28,137 bases of DNA from Bacteroidales bacterium (lineage in GTDB: Bacteria; Bacteroidota; Bacteroidia; Bacteroidales; JAADGE01): positions 1 through 28,137 of the forward strand of contig JAOZQB010000007.1 of assembly GCA_029932445.1 (NCBI GenBank). Direction: 5' to 3'. Below, one piece after another: positions 1 to 7,377 of the stretch (its first letter is position 1; the number at the start of each line of letters is the position of its first letter). The notes below the pieces were generated by a model. That model did no database searches. It saw nothing but the letters and a program-made list of their open reading frames with translations, and had not been told where the DNA came from. A program made the translations under genes and the position numbers.

Positions 1-967
1 TTTCTTTTTTATAAAAATCATCTCCGTAATATTTCATTAAAGGTTCAAATTTTTCGGGTGTCATGTATTCTTGAACTTTTATTAAAACTTTTTCTTTTTC
101 ATCCAGAATAATAAATGCCGGGAAAATCATTTTACCGCCTAAAGCGGCAATCGGCAATTGATGATATTTATACGACTTATTTTCGTTAATGTATGTCTGA
201 CCCATAATTTTCAGAGTGTCTTGCGAAAAAACATCAATATTAATCGGATAATATTTCTCATTTAAATAATTTGCAATTTGCAGTTGATTAAACGTTTGTG
301 TGCGCATTAAAGAACAACTTATTTTATTGTAATTATAAAAATTTAATAAGAATTTTCGCGGTTCTTTTGTATTTTGCTTCAATGCATCATCCAGTGTTTT
401 CCATCGAATTTTAAGCCGTGTAATAATTTGTTTTTGCCCCGGCGGATAGCCCTTTTTATGATATTTATACCAATCCTCAAACGGTGTTGACACATCAATA
501 TCTTCGGCATAATAAATCAATATTCTGAAAATTTCATCGCGATCTTTATATCCGAAAAAAGATTTTCCTACGGCTCTTCTGCTAAAAACAACCAAAGCAG
601 GAAAGCTGTCTGCTGTTCCGGCAAGTTTAGATACCAAATCGTGTATCGTACCGTTCTTTCCTGAATTTTTATAATAGTTTCCGTCAAAAAATTTCAGACT
701 GTCCTTGGTCTCGACATTAATTTTAACCGGATAAAACAAAATATTTATGTAATTTGCAACTTCCGGATTTAAAAATGTCGTTTCTTCCTGAATACGGCAT
801 GAATCGCAATTTTCTTTATAAAAATAAAATAATACGGGTTTTTGTTTTTCGAGAAATTGTTTCCCTGCTTGTTCAATACTTATCCATTTTACTGAATCTT
901 TAACACTTCGAGACTTAATGTAAGGAGAAACAGACAGAAACAATAAAAGATATATTATTTTTTTCAT
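1..967 (-). CDS. Secreted protein with two thioredoxin-like domains (3' end cut by window)
   Basis: Reading leftward from an ATG at 967 the frame stays open for 322 codons and runs off the window, so the C-terminus is missing. Residues 1-18 form a typical signal peptide (MKKIIYLLLFLSVSPYIKS), so export is likely. The first thioredoxin-like domain (about residues 25-150) carries a CxxC in the context KENCDSCRIQEE, like the redox motif of thioredoxin/DUF255-type proteins. A second, similar domain follows (about 185-320) with the context NKISCSLMRTQTF, which keeps only one Cys. That domain still has the fold-typical cis-Pro region (MIFPAFIILDEKEK). A role in periplasmic disulfide reduction or folding is inferred. 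It could instead be a non-enzymatic thioredoxin-fold protein. It is divergent from gap, and I see no clear promoter match for it. Confidence 0.75.
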   Translation of the reverse strand, partial: MKKIIYLLLFLSVSPYIKSRSVKDSVKWISIEQAGKQFLEKQKPVLFYFYKENCDSCRIQEETTFLNPEVANYINILFYPVKINVETKDSLKFFDGNYYKNSGKNGTIHDLVSKLAGTADSFPALVVFSRRAVGKSFFGYKDRDEIFRILIYYAEDIDVSTPFEDWYKYHKKGYPPGQKQIITRLKIRWKTLDDALKQNTKEPRKFLLNFYNYNKISCSLMRTQTFNQLQIANYLNEKYYPINIDVFSQDTLKIMGQTYINENKSYKYHQLPIAALGGKMIFPAFIILDEKEKVLIKVQEYMTPEKFEPLMKYYGDDFYKKE

Positions 968-1023
968 TTTTCCGGATTATGTTTTTTGAAATATTTTTTA
1001 TGAAATTTAAAACGTCAAAAATC

Positions 1024-1054
1024 TTGAACAATTTCAATTAATGTTTTAAATTTG
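1024..1054 (+). promoter_or_regulatory. Bacteroidota-type promoter of gap
   Basis: TTG at 1024-1026 and TAAATTTG at 1047-1054, separated by 20 bp, match the Bacteroidota -33/-7 consensus (TTG, then TAnnTTTG). Transcription would begin near 1060, giving a leader of about 40 nt before the gap ATG at 1100. Confidence 0.7.
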
Positions 1055-1099
1055 CGAAAATTTAATTCGATACACAAAATTAACTTAAAAAATAATAAA

Positions 1100-2104
1100 A
1101 TGACAAAAATAAAAGTAGGAATAAACGGATTCGGACGGATCGGACGTAATGTTTTTAAAATCATTCTTGAAAATACCGATTACGAAATTGTAGGAATCAA
1201 TGATTTAACAAGTAATAAAGTGTTGGCACATCTGTTAAAATACGATTCCACACAAGGAAAATTTAACGGAACCGTAAAATTTGATGATGAAGGATTAATC
1301 GTAAACGGACATAAAACCTTTGTTTACGAAGAACGTAATCCGGCAAATATTCCCTGGAAAGAAACCCCCGATGTTGTAATTGAAGCAACCGGTGTTTTCA
1401 GAACTCGCGAAGGCGAAAGAGGCGGATACGGCGACCATCTTAAAAACGGTGCTAAAAAAGTAATTTTAACCGTTCCCGCTAAAGATCAAATCGATAATAT
1501 GATTGTTCTCGGTGTTAACGAAGACCATTTAAAAGATTCGGATACTTGCGTTTCAAACGCTTCATGTACAACCAATTGCCTTGCCCCTATTGCAAAGGTT
1601 TTGCATGACAATTTCGGAATCATCAGCGGATTAATGAATACCATCCATTCATACACTAACGACCAAGTTATCCTTGACGGACCTCATAATGATTTAAGAC
1701 GTGCTCGTTCAGCAGCCGTCTCAATGATTCCGACAACTACCGGTGCTGCTATTGCTGTAGGAAAGGTTATCCCTGAACTTAACGGAAAACTTAACGGAAT
1801 GTCAACTCGAGTTCCTACTCCGACAGGTTCGATTGTTGATTTAGTTGCTACATTGGAAAGAGAAGTTACAATTGACGAAATAAATGCCGCTATGAAAAAA
1901 GCTGCAGACGGTGAAATGAAAGGCATTTTAGAATATTGTGAAGATCCGATTGTTTCCGTTGATATTATTCATAATTCGCATTCATCAATCTATGATTCGC
2001 AATCGGTTATGGTTATCGGAAATATGGTAAAAGTATTATCATGGTACGATAATGAATGGGGCTATTCAGCACGTGTTGTTGACCTCATCGGAAAATTATT
2101 CTGA
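1100..2104 (+). CDS. gap: Glyceraldehyde-3-phosphate dehydrogenase, type I
   Basis: Converts glyceraldehyde 3-phosphate to 1,3-bisphosphoglycerate with NAD+ and phosphate, in the cytoplasm as a homotetramer. From the ATG at 1100 the protein is 334 residues, the usual family length. It opens with the dinucleotide-binding stretch VGINGFGRIGRN and has the catalytic signature SNASCTTNCLAP with nucleophile Cys156, followed by the conserved THSY-type His region (NTIHSYTNDQ). The Asp in GINDLT after the second strand fits NAD rather than NADP preference. A longer reading starts at a TTG at 1052, but that TTG lies inside the -7 promoter element, so 1100 is the real start. PGK, the next glycolytic enzyme, is encoded elsewhere in this window (9716) under separate control. 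Confidence 0.97.
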   Translation: MTKIKVGINGFGRIGRNVFKIILENTDYEIVGINDLTSNKVLAHLLKYDSTQGKFNGTVKFDDEGLIVNGHKTFVYEERNPANIPWKETPDVVIEATGVFRTREGERGGYGDHLKNGAKKVILTVPAKDQIDNMIVLGVNEDHLKDSDTCVSNASCTTNCLAPIAKVLHDNFGIISGLMNTIHSYTNDQVILDGPHNDLRRARSAAVSMIPTTTGAAIAVGKVIPELNGKLNGMSTRVPTPTGSIVDLVATLEREVTIDEINAAMKKAADGEMKGILEYCEDPIVSVDIIHNSHSSIYDSQSVMVIGNMVKVLSWYDNEWGYSARVVDLIGKLF

Positions 2105-2111
2105 AAATAAA

Positions 2112-2218
2112 CCTGCCGGTCAGCTTATAATATATTTGTAGAGACAGTCCGGCAGGCTGTCTCTTTAATTTTTATTTATCTTGCTGTCTCTTTTTTTTGA
2201 CATCATTGTCTCTTTTTT
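2112..2218 (+). terminator. Multiple hairpins and T-runs between gap and gcvT
   Basis: GAGACAG (2141-2147) pairs with CTGTCTC (2157-2163), which is followed by a T-rich run: an intrinsic terminator for gap. CTGTCTC recurs at 2184-2190 followed by eight T, and TGTCTC at 2207-2212 followed by six T, so the same left arm could pair with any of three partners. Separately, CCTGCCGG (2112-2119) is perfectly complementary to CCGGCAGG (2149-2156), which is the loop of the first hairpin. The two structures cannot easily coexist because no linker nucleotides separate their 3' arms. Confidence 0.6.
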
Positions 2219-2238
2219 AACACAAAAAATATAAAAAT

Positions 2239-3327
2239 ATGAAAACAACAGAATTCACACAAAAACACATAGAACTCGGGGCAAAAATGGTAGAATTTGC
2301 CGGTTTTAATATGCCGGTTGAATATTTCGGAATTAATGAAGAACACATCAATGTAAGAAAAAATGTCGGGGTATTCGATGTCTCACACATGGGTGAATTT
2401 TGGGTAAAAGGACCCAAAGCATATGATTTTGTTCAAAAAATCACATCTAACGATATTTCTGTTTTAAAAATCGGGGATGCGCAATATTCTTGTTTCCCGA
2501 ATGATAAAGGCGGTATTGTTGATGATTTAATCGTGTATTTTTATGAAGAAGAAAAATACATGTTGGTTGTGAATGCATCTAATATCGAAAAAGATTGGAA
2601 TTGGATTGTCAGTCAAAACTCTGAAGGAGCCGAATTGGAAAATGCTTCCGACAGCATCTCTCAACTTGCCGTTCAAGGACCCAACGCAACAAAAGTTTTA
2701 CAAAAATTGACCGATGTAAATCTTTCTGAAATCGGATTTTACACATTTAAAACAGGTGAATTTGCCGGTGTAAAAAATGTTATTATTTCAGCTACGGGCT
2801 ATACCGGTGCCGGCGGTTTTGAATTATATATGTATAATAATGATGCCCTTAAAATTTGGGATGCCGTTTATGAAGCAGGCAAAGAATATGATATTAAACC
2901 TGCCGGACTTGCAGCTCGTGACACTTTAAGATTGGAAATGGGTTATTGCCTGTACGGAAATGATATTAATGATACGACCTCGCCCATCGAAGCCGGTCTC
3001 GGTTGGATTACCAAATTCAACGATAAAAATAAGTTTATCAATAATGCAAATCTTCTGAAACAAAAAGAAGACGGTCCGACCAAACGATTAAGAGGTTTTG
3101 AATTAATTGACAGAGGCATTCCTCGTCACGGATATGAAATTACCGATGCCGATGGAAACAGAATCGGAGAAGTGACTTCCGGAACGATGTCGCCGATGCT
3201 TAAAAAAGGAATCGGAATGGGCTATATTAATAAAGGACATTGGGCTTTCGGAAATACGATTTATATTAAAGTCAGAAATAAATTGTTAAAAGCCGAAATC
3301 GTTAAACTTCCGTTTTATAAAGGGTAA
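2239..3327 (+). CDS. gcvT: Glycine cleavage system T protein (aminomethyltransferase)
   Basis: T protein of the glycine cleavage system. It transfers the methylene group from aminomethyl-lipoyl H protein to tetrahydrofolate and releases ammonia. The 362-residue length is normal. Features seen: the N-terminal start TTEFTQKHIELGAKMVEFAGF, the folate-binding core GVFDVSHMGEF (about residues 43-53), the ASNIEKD segment (about 113-119), the ARDTLRLEMGYCLYGNDI block (about 226-243), and the C-terminal barrel ending with GEVTSGTMSPML and IGMGYI. No gcvH or gcvP lies nearby, so the complex is encoded at scattered loci. Transcription from the gap promoter must pass the terminator-like cluster. A TATATTTG at 2131-2138 resembles a -7 element, but there is no matching -33. 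Confidence 0.95.
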   Translation: MKTTEFTQKHIELGAKMVEFAGFNMPVEYFGINEEHINVRKNVGVFDVSHMGEFWVKGPKAYDFVQKITSNDISVLKIGDAQYSCFPNDKGGIVDDLIVYFYEEEKYMLVVNASNIEKDWNWIVSQNSEGAELENASDSISQLAVQGPNATKVLQKLTDVNLSEIGFYTFKTGEFAGVKNVIISATGYTGAGGFELYMYNNDALKIWDAVYEAGKEYDIKPAGLAARDTLRLEMGYCLYGNDINDTTSPIEAGLGWITKFNDKNKFINNANLLKQKEDGPTKRLRGFELIDRGIPRHGYEITDADGNRIGEVTSGTMSPMLKKGIGMGYINKGHWAFGNTIYIKVRNKLLKAEIVKLPFYKG

Positions 3328-3353
3328 GTGATATGGTCAAAGTCATCGTCACC

Positions 3354-3877
3354 GGTTCGTAAACTTTGCCAAAGTTACAATTTGCAAAACCATAACATAA
3401 TTAATTGTCAACAAAATAATTAGGGTATTTCAGGAAATGTAACTTTTTCTGAAAAACCGATTATTTTACAAGGTGCTGTATTCGACCTCAAAGAAATTTC
3501 GTAGTTTTCAAACGTATCGGAGCTAAAAAATAAAAGCTGTTTGAACGACCGGAGCGTGCGTAGGGAGTGAGTTCTTTTATTTTTGCGGAGAGACGTGTAG
3601 AAAACAAGAAATTTATTTGCAGTCTTGATTTTTGTTTCTTTGTATCAAGACAACTCCGAAGGACCTCAGCGAAGCTAAAGGAAGAAGAAAGAAAAACAGA
3701 AAAAATAAATTACCCCAAAAATAAACAAAATACGCATAATTTGGGGTAATTATTAAAATGGCAGCCATGTATTATCCTGAGTTTCAGCCATATAATACTT
3801 TCTGAATGTCCCTAATTAAACTGACAAAACTTTGGCAAAGTTATCATTTTCAAGTATTTATAAAAACTTACCGAACC
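3354..3877. repeat. Decayed inverted-repeat element (MITE or insertion-sequence relic), non-coding
   Basis: The gene-free stretch 3328-3959 is dominated by nested, collinear inverted repeats. From outside in: GGTTCGTAA (3354-3362) against TTACCGAACC (3868-3877); AACTTTGCCAAAGTT (3362-3376) against its reverse complement at 3828-3842; TTGTCA (about 3407) against TGACAA (about 3822); TAATTAGGG (3417-3425) against CCCTAATTA (3810-3818); and TTCAG (3429-3433) against CTGAA (3802-3806). The order is kept and the arms differ by small insertions. Inside are three more hairpins: 3526-3536 with 3574-3584 (11 bp), 3622-3629 with 3644-3651 (8 bp) and 3708-3719 with 3740-3751 (12 bp, stem around TTACCCC). 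No transposase is visible. A 60-codon frame at 3567-3749 looks spurious. Confidence 0.6.
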
Positions 3878-3959
3878 TTTGATTGTATAACATCCCAAAA
3901 ATAACAATTCGGCATAAACCATCATGCGCCGGCTGTTTGACAGCTCAAAAAGCTAAAGT

Positions 3960-4409
3960 TTATTTTTTTAATTCTTCAAGAATTTTAATCAATTCAACTT
4001 CTTGTTCTTTAGTAAACAAAGAAATACTTAAAGGCGGATATTTAAATTTGCCTTTCGGTGTTTTTACGGTAAACTGAACCGTTTTTCTGAAACCGCCGAG
4101 AATTGTCTTAAATTCATAATCGTAAAAATATGCTTTCGGCATTTCAAAAGCACGGTATTTTCGCAAAAAAGGGTGTGCCGTATAATACCTCACAACGGCT
4201 TTATTTCCGGTATATTCAATAAAAAAATAATCGGATTTTCTCAATAATAAAAACAAATAAACTAAAGCGATTATTAATACGGCAATCATATAACCGTATC
4301 CTGCCTGACGTTCAAAGCGATAATATACGGATAAAGAAAAAATTAATCCGAGCATAAGCATATAATAAATTTTTAATTTAGCTGTTTGTAATCGATTATC
4401 AATTTTCAT
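3960..4409 (-). CDS. Small membrane protein with PH-like cytoplasmic domain, function unknown
   Basis: 149 residues. Two hydrophobic segments are visible: about residues 14-30 (YYMLMLGLIFSLSVYY) and about 40-57 (YMIAVLIIALVYLFLLL). A soluble, basic, beta-rich tail follows (about 60-149, FFIEYTGNKAVVRYYT through VQFTVKTPKGKFKYPPLSISLF). The pattern of two helices plus a small beta domain ending in a helix (EQEVELIKILEELKK) resembles bacterial PH-domain (bPH2/YdbT-like) membrane proteins, but I cannot name a specific family. It stands alone between the repeat element and the divergently transcribed peptidase. No -7/-33 pair is obvious upstream and no T-rich terminator hairpin follows it. Confidence 0.7.
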   Translation of the reverse strand: MKIDNRLQTAKLKIYYMLMLGLIFSLSVYYRFERQAGYGYMIAVLIIALVYLFLLLRKSDYFFIEYTGNKAVVRYYTAHPFLRKYRAFEMPKAYFYDYEFKTILGGFRKTVQFTVKTPKGKFKYPPLSISLFTKEQEVELIKILEELKK

Positions 4410-4495
4410 TTGTATCGTTTATGTTATAAATTAATTCATTGATAAAATACAGAGTACCGTTTGTATAAACATTTTTTATTTTATTACTAAAATTT

Positions 4496-4503
4496 TATCT
4501 TTG
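4496..4503 (+). promoter_or_regulatory. Probable -7 element for the S46 peptidase
   Basis: TATCTTTG matches TAnnTTTG about 63 bp before the ATG at 4567. No TTG sits at the expected 17-23 bp upstream; the nearest TTTG (4460-4463) is 32 bp away, so the -33 is weak or absent. Confidence 0.4.
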
Positions 4504-4566
4504 TAAAATTAATTTTTTTTAAATAAATACACAATTTTAGTTTTCTAACAATTTCAAATATATATT

Positions 4567-6750
4567 ATGATTAAAAGATTTTTAGCAGTATTCTTGGTAT
4601 TTACTTTAATACTGAATACAACAACCGTAAAAGCAGACGGCGATGATGAAGGTATGTGGCTTCCGTTACTCGTTCAAAAGCTGAACATCAAAAAAATGCA
4701 GGCAATGGGCTTAAAACTTTCTGCCGAAGATATTTACAGTGTTAATAAAGGCAGCTTAAAAGATGCCGTTATTGCTCTTGACCACGGATCATGCTCCGGA
4801 GAACTCGTTTCACCCGACGGATTATTCCTGACAAACCATCATTGCGGATATGGTGAAATTCAAGCTCACAGTTCTGTTGAACACGATTATCTGACAGACG
4901 GTTTTTGGGCAATGTCGCGTGCCGAAGAACTTCCGAATCCCGGGAAAACAGTTTCCTTTTTAATCAGCATCACCGATGTTACCGAAAAAATCAACAAAGT
5001 TGTCAGTGACACTATGAATGAAACTGAACGCGGATTGGCCATTCAAAAATTATCTGAAGAATTGCAAGACGAAGCAATTAAAACATCAGGCAAAGATTGG
5101 TATGAAGCTAAAGTTCAACCTTTTTTTGCAGGAAACAGTTTTTATTTATTTATCTATGAAACATTTAATGATATTCGTTTAGTAGGTGCACCACCCTCAT
5201 CAATCGGGAAATACGGTGCCGATACGGATAATTGGATGTGGCCCCGTCATACCGGCGATTTTTCCATGTTCAGAATTTATTGTGCACCCGACGGAAAACC
5301 GGCTGAATACTCAGAAGACAACGTTCCGTTTCATCCTAAAAAATTCTTCCCGATTTCAATAAAAGGAGAGAAAAAAGGAAATTTTGCCATGGTAATGGGC
5401 TATCCGGGAGGAACAACACGATATATGACTTCTTGGGGTGTTGAAAATGAAATGACGGTAACAAATGACATTCGAATTAAGCTCAGAGGTATCAAACAAG
5501 ATATCATGAAAAAAGAAATGGATGCAAGTGATAAAGTTCGTATTCAATATGCTTCAAAATACTCTCGTTCAACGAACTACTACAAATATTCAATCGGTCA
5601 AAATAAAGGATTAAAAGCTTTAAACGTAATCGCAAAAAAACAAACGGAAGAAGCTGATATGACCAAATGGATTAACAAAAAGAAAGACAGAAAAGAAAAA
5701 TACGGTGAAGCATTACCTTTAATTAAAAAATCAATTACAGCTTTAAAAGAATCAAATATTGCTTTTAACTATTGGATAGAAGGTTTTTGGTTGGGTCCCG
5801 AAATTATTAAAACATCATTACGCGGATTTTACGGCATTCAAAGAGCCGGAGATAAAGAAGATGCTTTAAAAGAAATAAAAGATAATCAAAAGAAGTTCTT
5901 TAAAGATTTTTATCAACCCATTGACAAACAAATATTTATTTCAATGTGTGAAACGTTTAATAAAGATATTCCGGAAAAATACCATCCTTCTTTCTTTGCC
6001 GATGTGAAAAAAGATTATGAAGGAAGTTTTTCAAAATATGCCGATTATCTCTATGCAAACTCCATTTTTATTGACCAAACAAAATTCAATAAAATGATGG
6101 AAAAACCGGATATAAAAACATTAAGTGAAGACCCGGGTGTTATAGTTGCTAATTCGGTATATGCATTATATATGTCAATTCAAAAAGAGACTAAAGACAT
6201 CAATAATGATTTGCAAAAAGGAAGACGCCTGTATTTAGCTGCTTTACTTGAAAAAGAAAGTGATGTTGCTCATTATCCCGATGCTAATTCTACAATGCGT
6301 TTAACCTACGGAACAGTTGGTGATTATTCTCCGAAAGATGCCGTTATCTATAAGTATTATACAACTTTAAAGGGTTATATGGAAAAAGAGAATGTCGGTG
6401 CACCGAAAACCGATGAATTTTATGTACCGCAAAAATTAAAAGATTTGTATAAAGATAAAGATTACGGACCATACGGAATAAAAAATGCCAAAGGTGAAAA
6501 AGAAATGCGCGTTTGTTTCACGACAAATAACGATATTACCGGAGGTAACTCGGGAAGCCCCGTAATCAACGGAAACGGTGAACTAATAGGTATCGCATTT
6601 GACGGCAATTGGGAAGCCATGAGCGGCGATATTGCATTTGAACCCGAATTACAAAAATGTATTGATGTTGATATCCGCTTCGTATTATTTATTATTGACA
6701 AATATGCCGGAGCAAAACATTTAATCAAAGAAATGAAAATTATTAAATAG
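4567..6750 (+). CDS. Dipeptidyl-peptidase, S46 family (DPP7-like)
   Basis: Exported serine exopeptidase that removes dipeptides from peptide N-termini in the periplasm. The 727-residue length is typical of S46. A signal peptide ends near residue 23 (TTTVKA). The S46 N-terminal block DEGMWLPLLVQKLN follows at about 28-41. The chymotrypsin-type triad is visible: His91/His92 in TNHHCGY, Asp231 in MWPRHTGDFSMFRIY, and Ser662 in ITGGNSGSPV. Specificity in the family is tied to the residue 18 positions after the catalytic Ser: Arg in the acid-specific DPP11 (FDRN), Gly in DPP7 (FDGN). Here it is Gly680 in AFDGNWEAMSGD, so preference for hydrophobic P1 residues is inferred. It is monocistronic, with a strong terminator 20 bp downstream. 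Confidence 0.95.
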   Translation: MIKRFLAVFLVFTLILNTTTVKADGDDEGMWLPLLVQKLNIKKMQAMGLKLSAEDIYSVNKGSLKDAVIALDHGSCSGELVSPDGLFLTNHHCGYGEIQAHSSVEHDYLTDGFWAMSRAEELPNPGKTVSFLISITDVTEKINKVVSDTMNETERGLAIQKLSEELQDEAIKTSGKDWYEAKVQPFFAGNSFYLFIYETFNDIRLVGAPPSSIGKYGADTDNWMWPRHTGDFSMFRIYCAPDGKPAEYSEDNVPFHPKKFFPISIKGEKKGNFAMVMGYPGGTTRYMTSWGVENEMTVTNDIRIKLRGIKQDIMKKEMDASDKVRIQYASKYSRSTNYYKYSIGQNKGLKALNVIAKKQTEEADMTKWINKKKDRKEKYGEALPLIKKSITALKESNIAFNYWIEGFWLGPEIIKTSLRGFYGIQRAGDKEDALKEIKDNQKKFFKDFYQPIDKQIFISMCETFNKDIPEKYHPSFFADVKKDYEGSFSKYADYLYANSIFIDQTKFNKMMEKPDIKTLSEDPGVIVANSVYALYMSIQKETKDINNDLQKGRRLYLAALLEKESDVAHYPDANSTMRLTYGTVGDYSPKDAVIYKYYTTLKGYMEKENVGAPKTDEFYVPQKLKDLYKDKDYGPYGIKNAKGEKEMRVCFTTNNDITGGNSGSPVINGNGELIGIAFDGNWEAMSGDIAFEPELQKCIDVDIRFVLFIIDKYAGAKHLIKEMKIIK

Positions 6751-6771
6751 ATTTTTATTAAAAAAATCATT

Positions 6772-6805
6772 AAGAGCTTACATTCATTTGTAAGCTCTTT
6801 TTTAT
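6772..6805 (+). terminator. Intrinsic terminator of the S46 peptidase gene
   Basis: An 11-bp perfect stem, AAGAGCTTACA (6772-6782) with TGTAAGCTCTT (6789-6799), encloses a 6-nt loop and runs into a T-tract (6798-6804). Confidence 0.9.
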
Positions 6806-6844
6806 TTGTAAATTTTGGCAAGGTTTTTATTCAATATATATTAA

Positions 6845-6867
6845 TATTGTCAGGTTTATTGACAATA
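6845..6867. repeat. Dyad upstream of the small secreted protein
   Basis: TATTGTCA (6845-6852) and TGACAATA (6860-6867) form a perfect 8-bp dyad with a 7-nt spacer, ending 15 bp before the ATG at 6883. It could be an operator or a 5'-leader hairpin; nothing else identifies it. Confidence 0.35.
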
Positions 6868-6882
6868 ATCAAATTATGACTG

Positions 6883-7320
6883 ATGAAAAAACTGAAACTC
6901 ACACTCCTGTTAATTATCATTTTTGCAATAAAATTTAACAATATTTATGCGCAATGTATGGATTTTGTGACAAGTACAGGTTTTCAAATTTTAGATACGG
7001 CGAAATATGTTCCTGAAGGCAGATTTGATGCAATGACTCTCAGCCAAGGAGATTATTTAAAAGTCTATAAATCTTTTTTCAGAGGAAAAACATATCGTAT
7101 TGTTATTTGTGCAGATAAAAATATTCCGAAATTAAATTTTAAGGTTCAATCAATGCAGGGAGAAATTATTTATGAAAATACTGCTGCTGAAAATTCAGAA
7201 ACTTGGGAATATACTTCCGATAAAAATCAAAATCTGATTATTAAAGTCATTATACCCTCTGCCGAAAACACAAAACCGAAGTCAGGATGCGTTGCCGTAA
7301 TTTTAGGTTATAAATTCTAA
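6883..7320 (+). CDS. Small secreted protein of unknown function
   Basis: 145 residues with a clear signal peptide (MKKLKLTLLLIIIFAIKF...NIYA, cleavage about residue 23 before QCMDF). The mature part looks beta-rich and contains three Cys: one at the mature N-terminus (QCMDF), one in YRIVICADKN (about residue 77), and one in SGCVAVILGYKF near the end. The pattern of an N-terminal Cys-x-Asp, a central ...CAD... strand and a C-terminal GCVAV strand matches a group of hypothetical secreted proteins I associate with Bacteroidota, function unknown. It lies between two intrinsic terminators, so it is probably transcribed alone. Confidence 0.75.
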   Translation: MKKLKLTLLLIIIFAIKFNNIYAQCMDFVTSTGFQILDTAKYVPEGRFDAMTLSQGDYLKVYKSFFRGKTYRIVICADKNIPKLNFKVQSMQGEIIYENTAAENSETWEYTSDKNQNLIIKVIIPSAENTKPKSGCVAVILGYKF

Positions 7321-7326
7321 ATAAAA

Positions 7327-7354
7327 AAACCTGCTCTTATAATAAAGCAGGTTT
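7327..7354. terminator. Convergent terminator shared with gdhA
   Basis: AAACCTGCT (7327-7335) pairs with AGCAGGTTT (7346-7354) around a 10-nt loop. Rightward transcripts end in a short T-run. On the minus strand the stem is followed by a run of T (complement of 7321-7329), giving gdhA an efficient terminator about 25 bp after its stop. Confidence 0.85.
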
Positions 7355-7377
7355 CATTATTTATTATAATTACAATA

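Noticed and set aside
1052..1099. 16-residue N-terminal extension of GAPDH from a TTG
   Set aside because: The TTG is part of the -7 promoter element and the normal GAPDH N-terminus begins at the ATG at 1100.
2112..2163. H-type pseudoknot formed by the two stems between gap and gcvT
   Set aside because: The 3' arms are directly adjacent, leaving no loop to cross an 8-bp stem, so the two stems are alternatives rather than a pseudoknot.
3567..3749. 60-codon open frame in the repeat element
   Set aside because: It begins at GTG, runs through two hairpins, has low-complexity Lys/Glu composition and no family resemblance; best explained as part of a non-coding repeat.
3931..3945. Small hairpin GCTGT-TTG-ACAGC as terminator of the gene at 3960
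   Set aside because: Only 5 bp of stem and no T-run in the direction of transcription.
6462..6821. 119-codon open frame antisense to the end of the S46 gene
   Set aside because: It covers the catalytic-Ser region and the terminator on the opposite strand; a shadow of the real gene.
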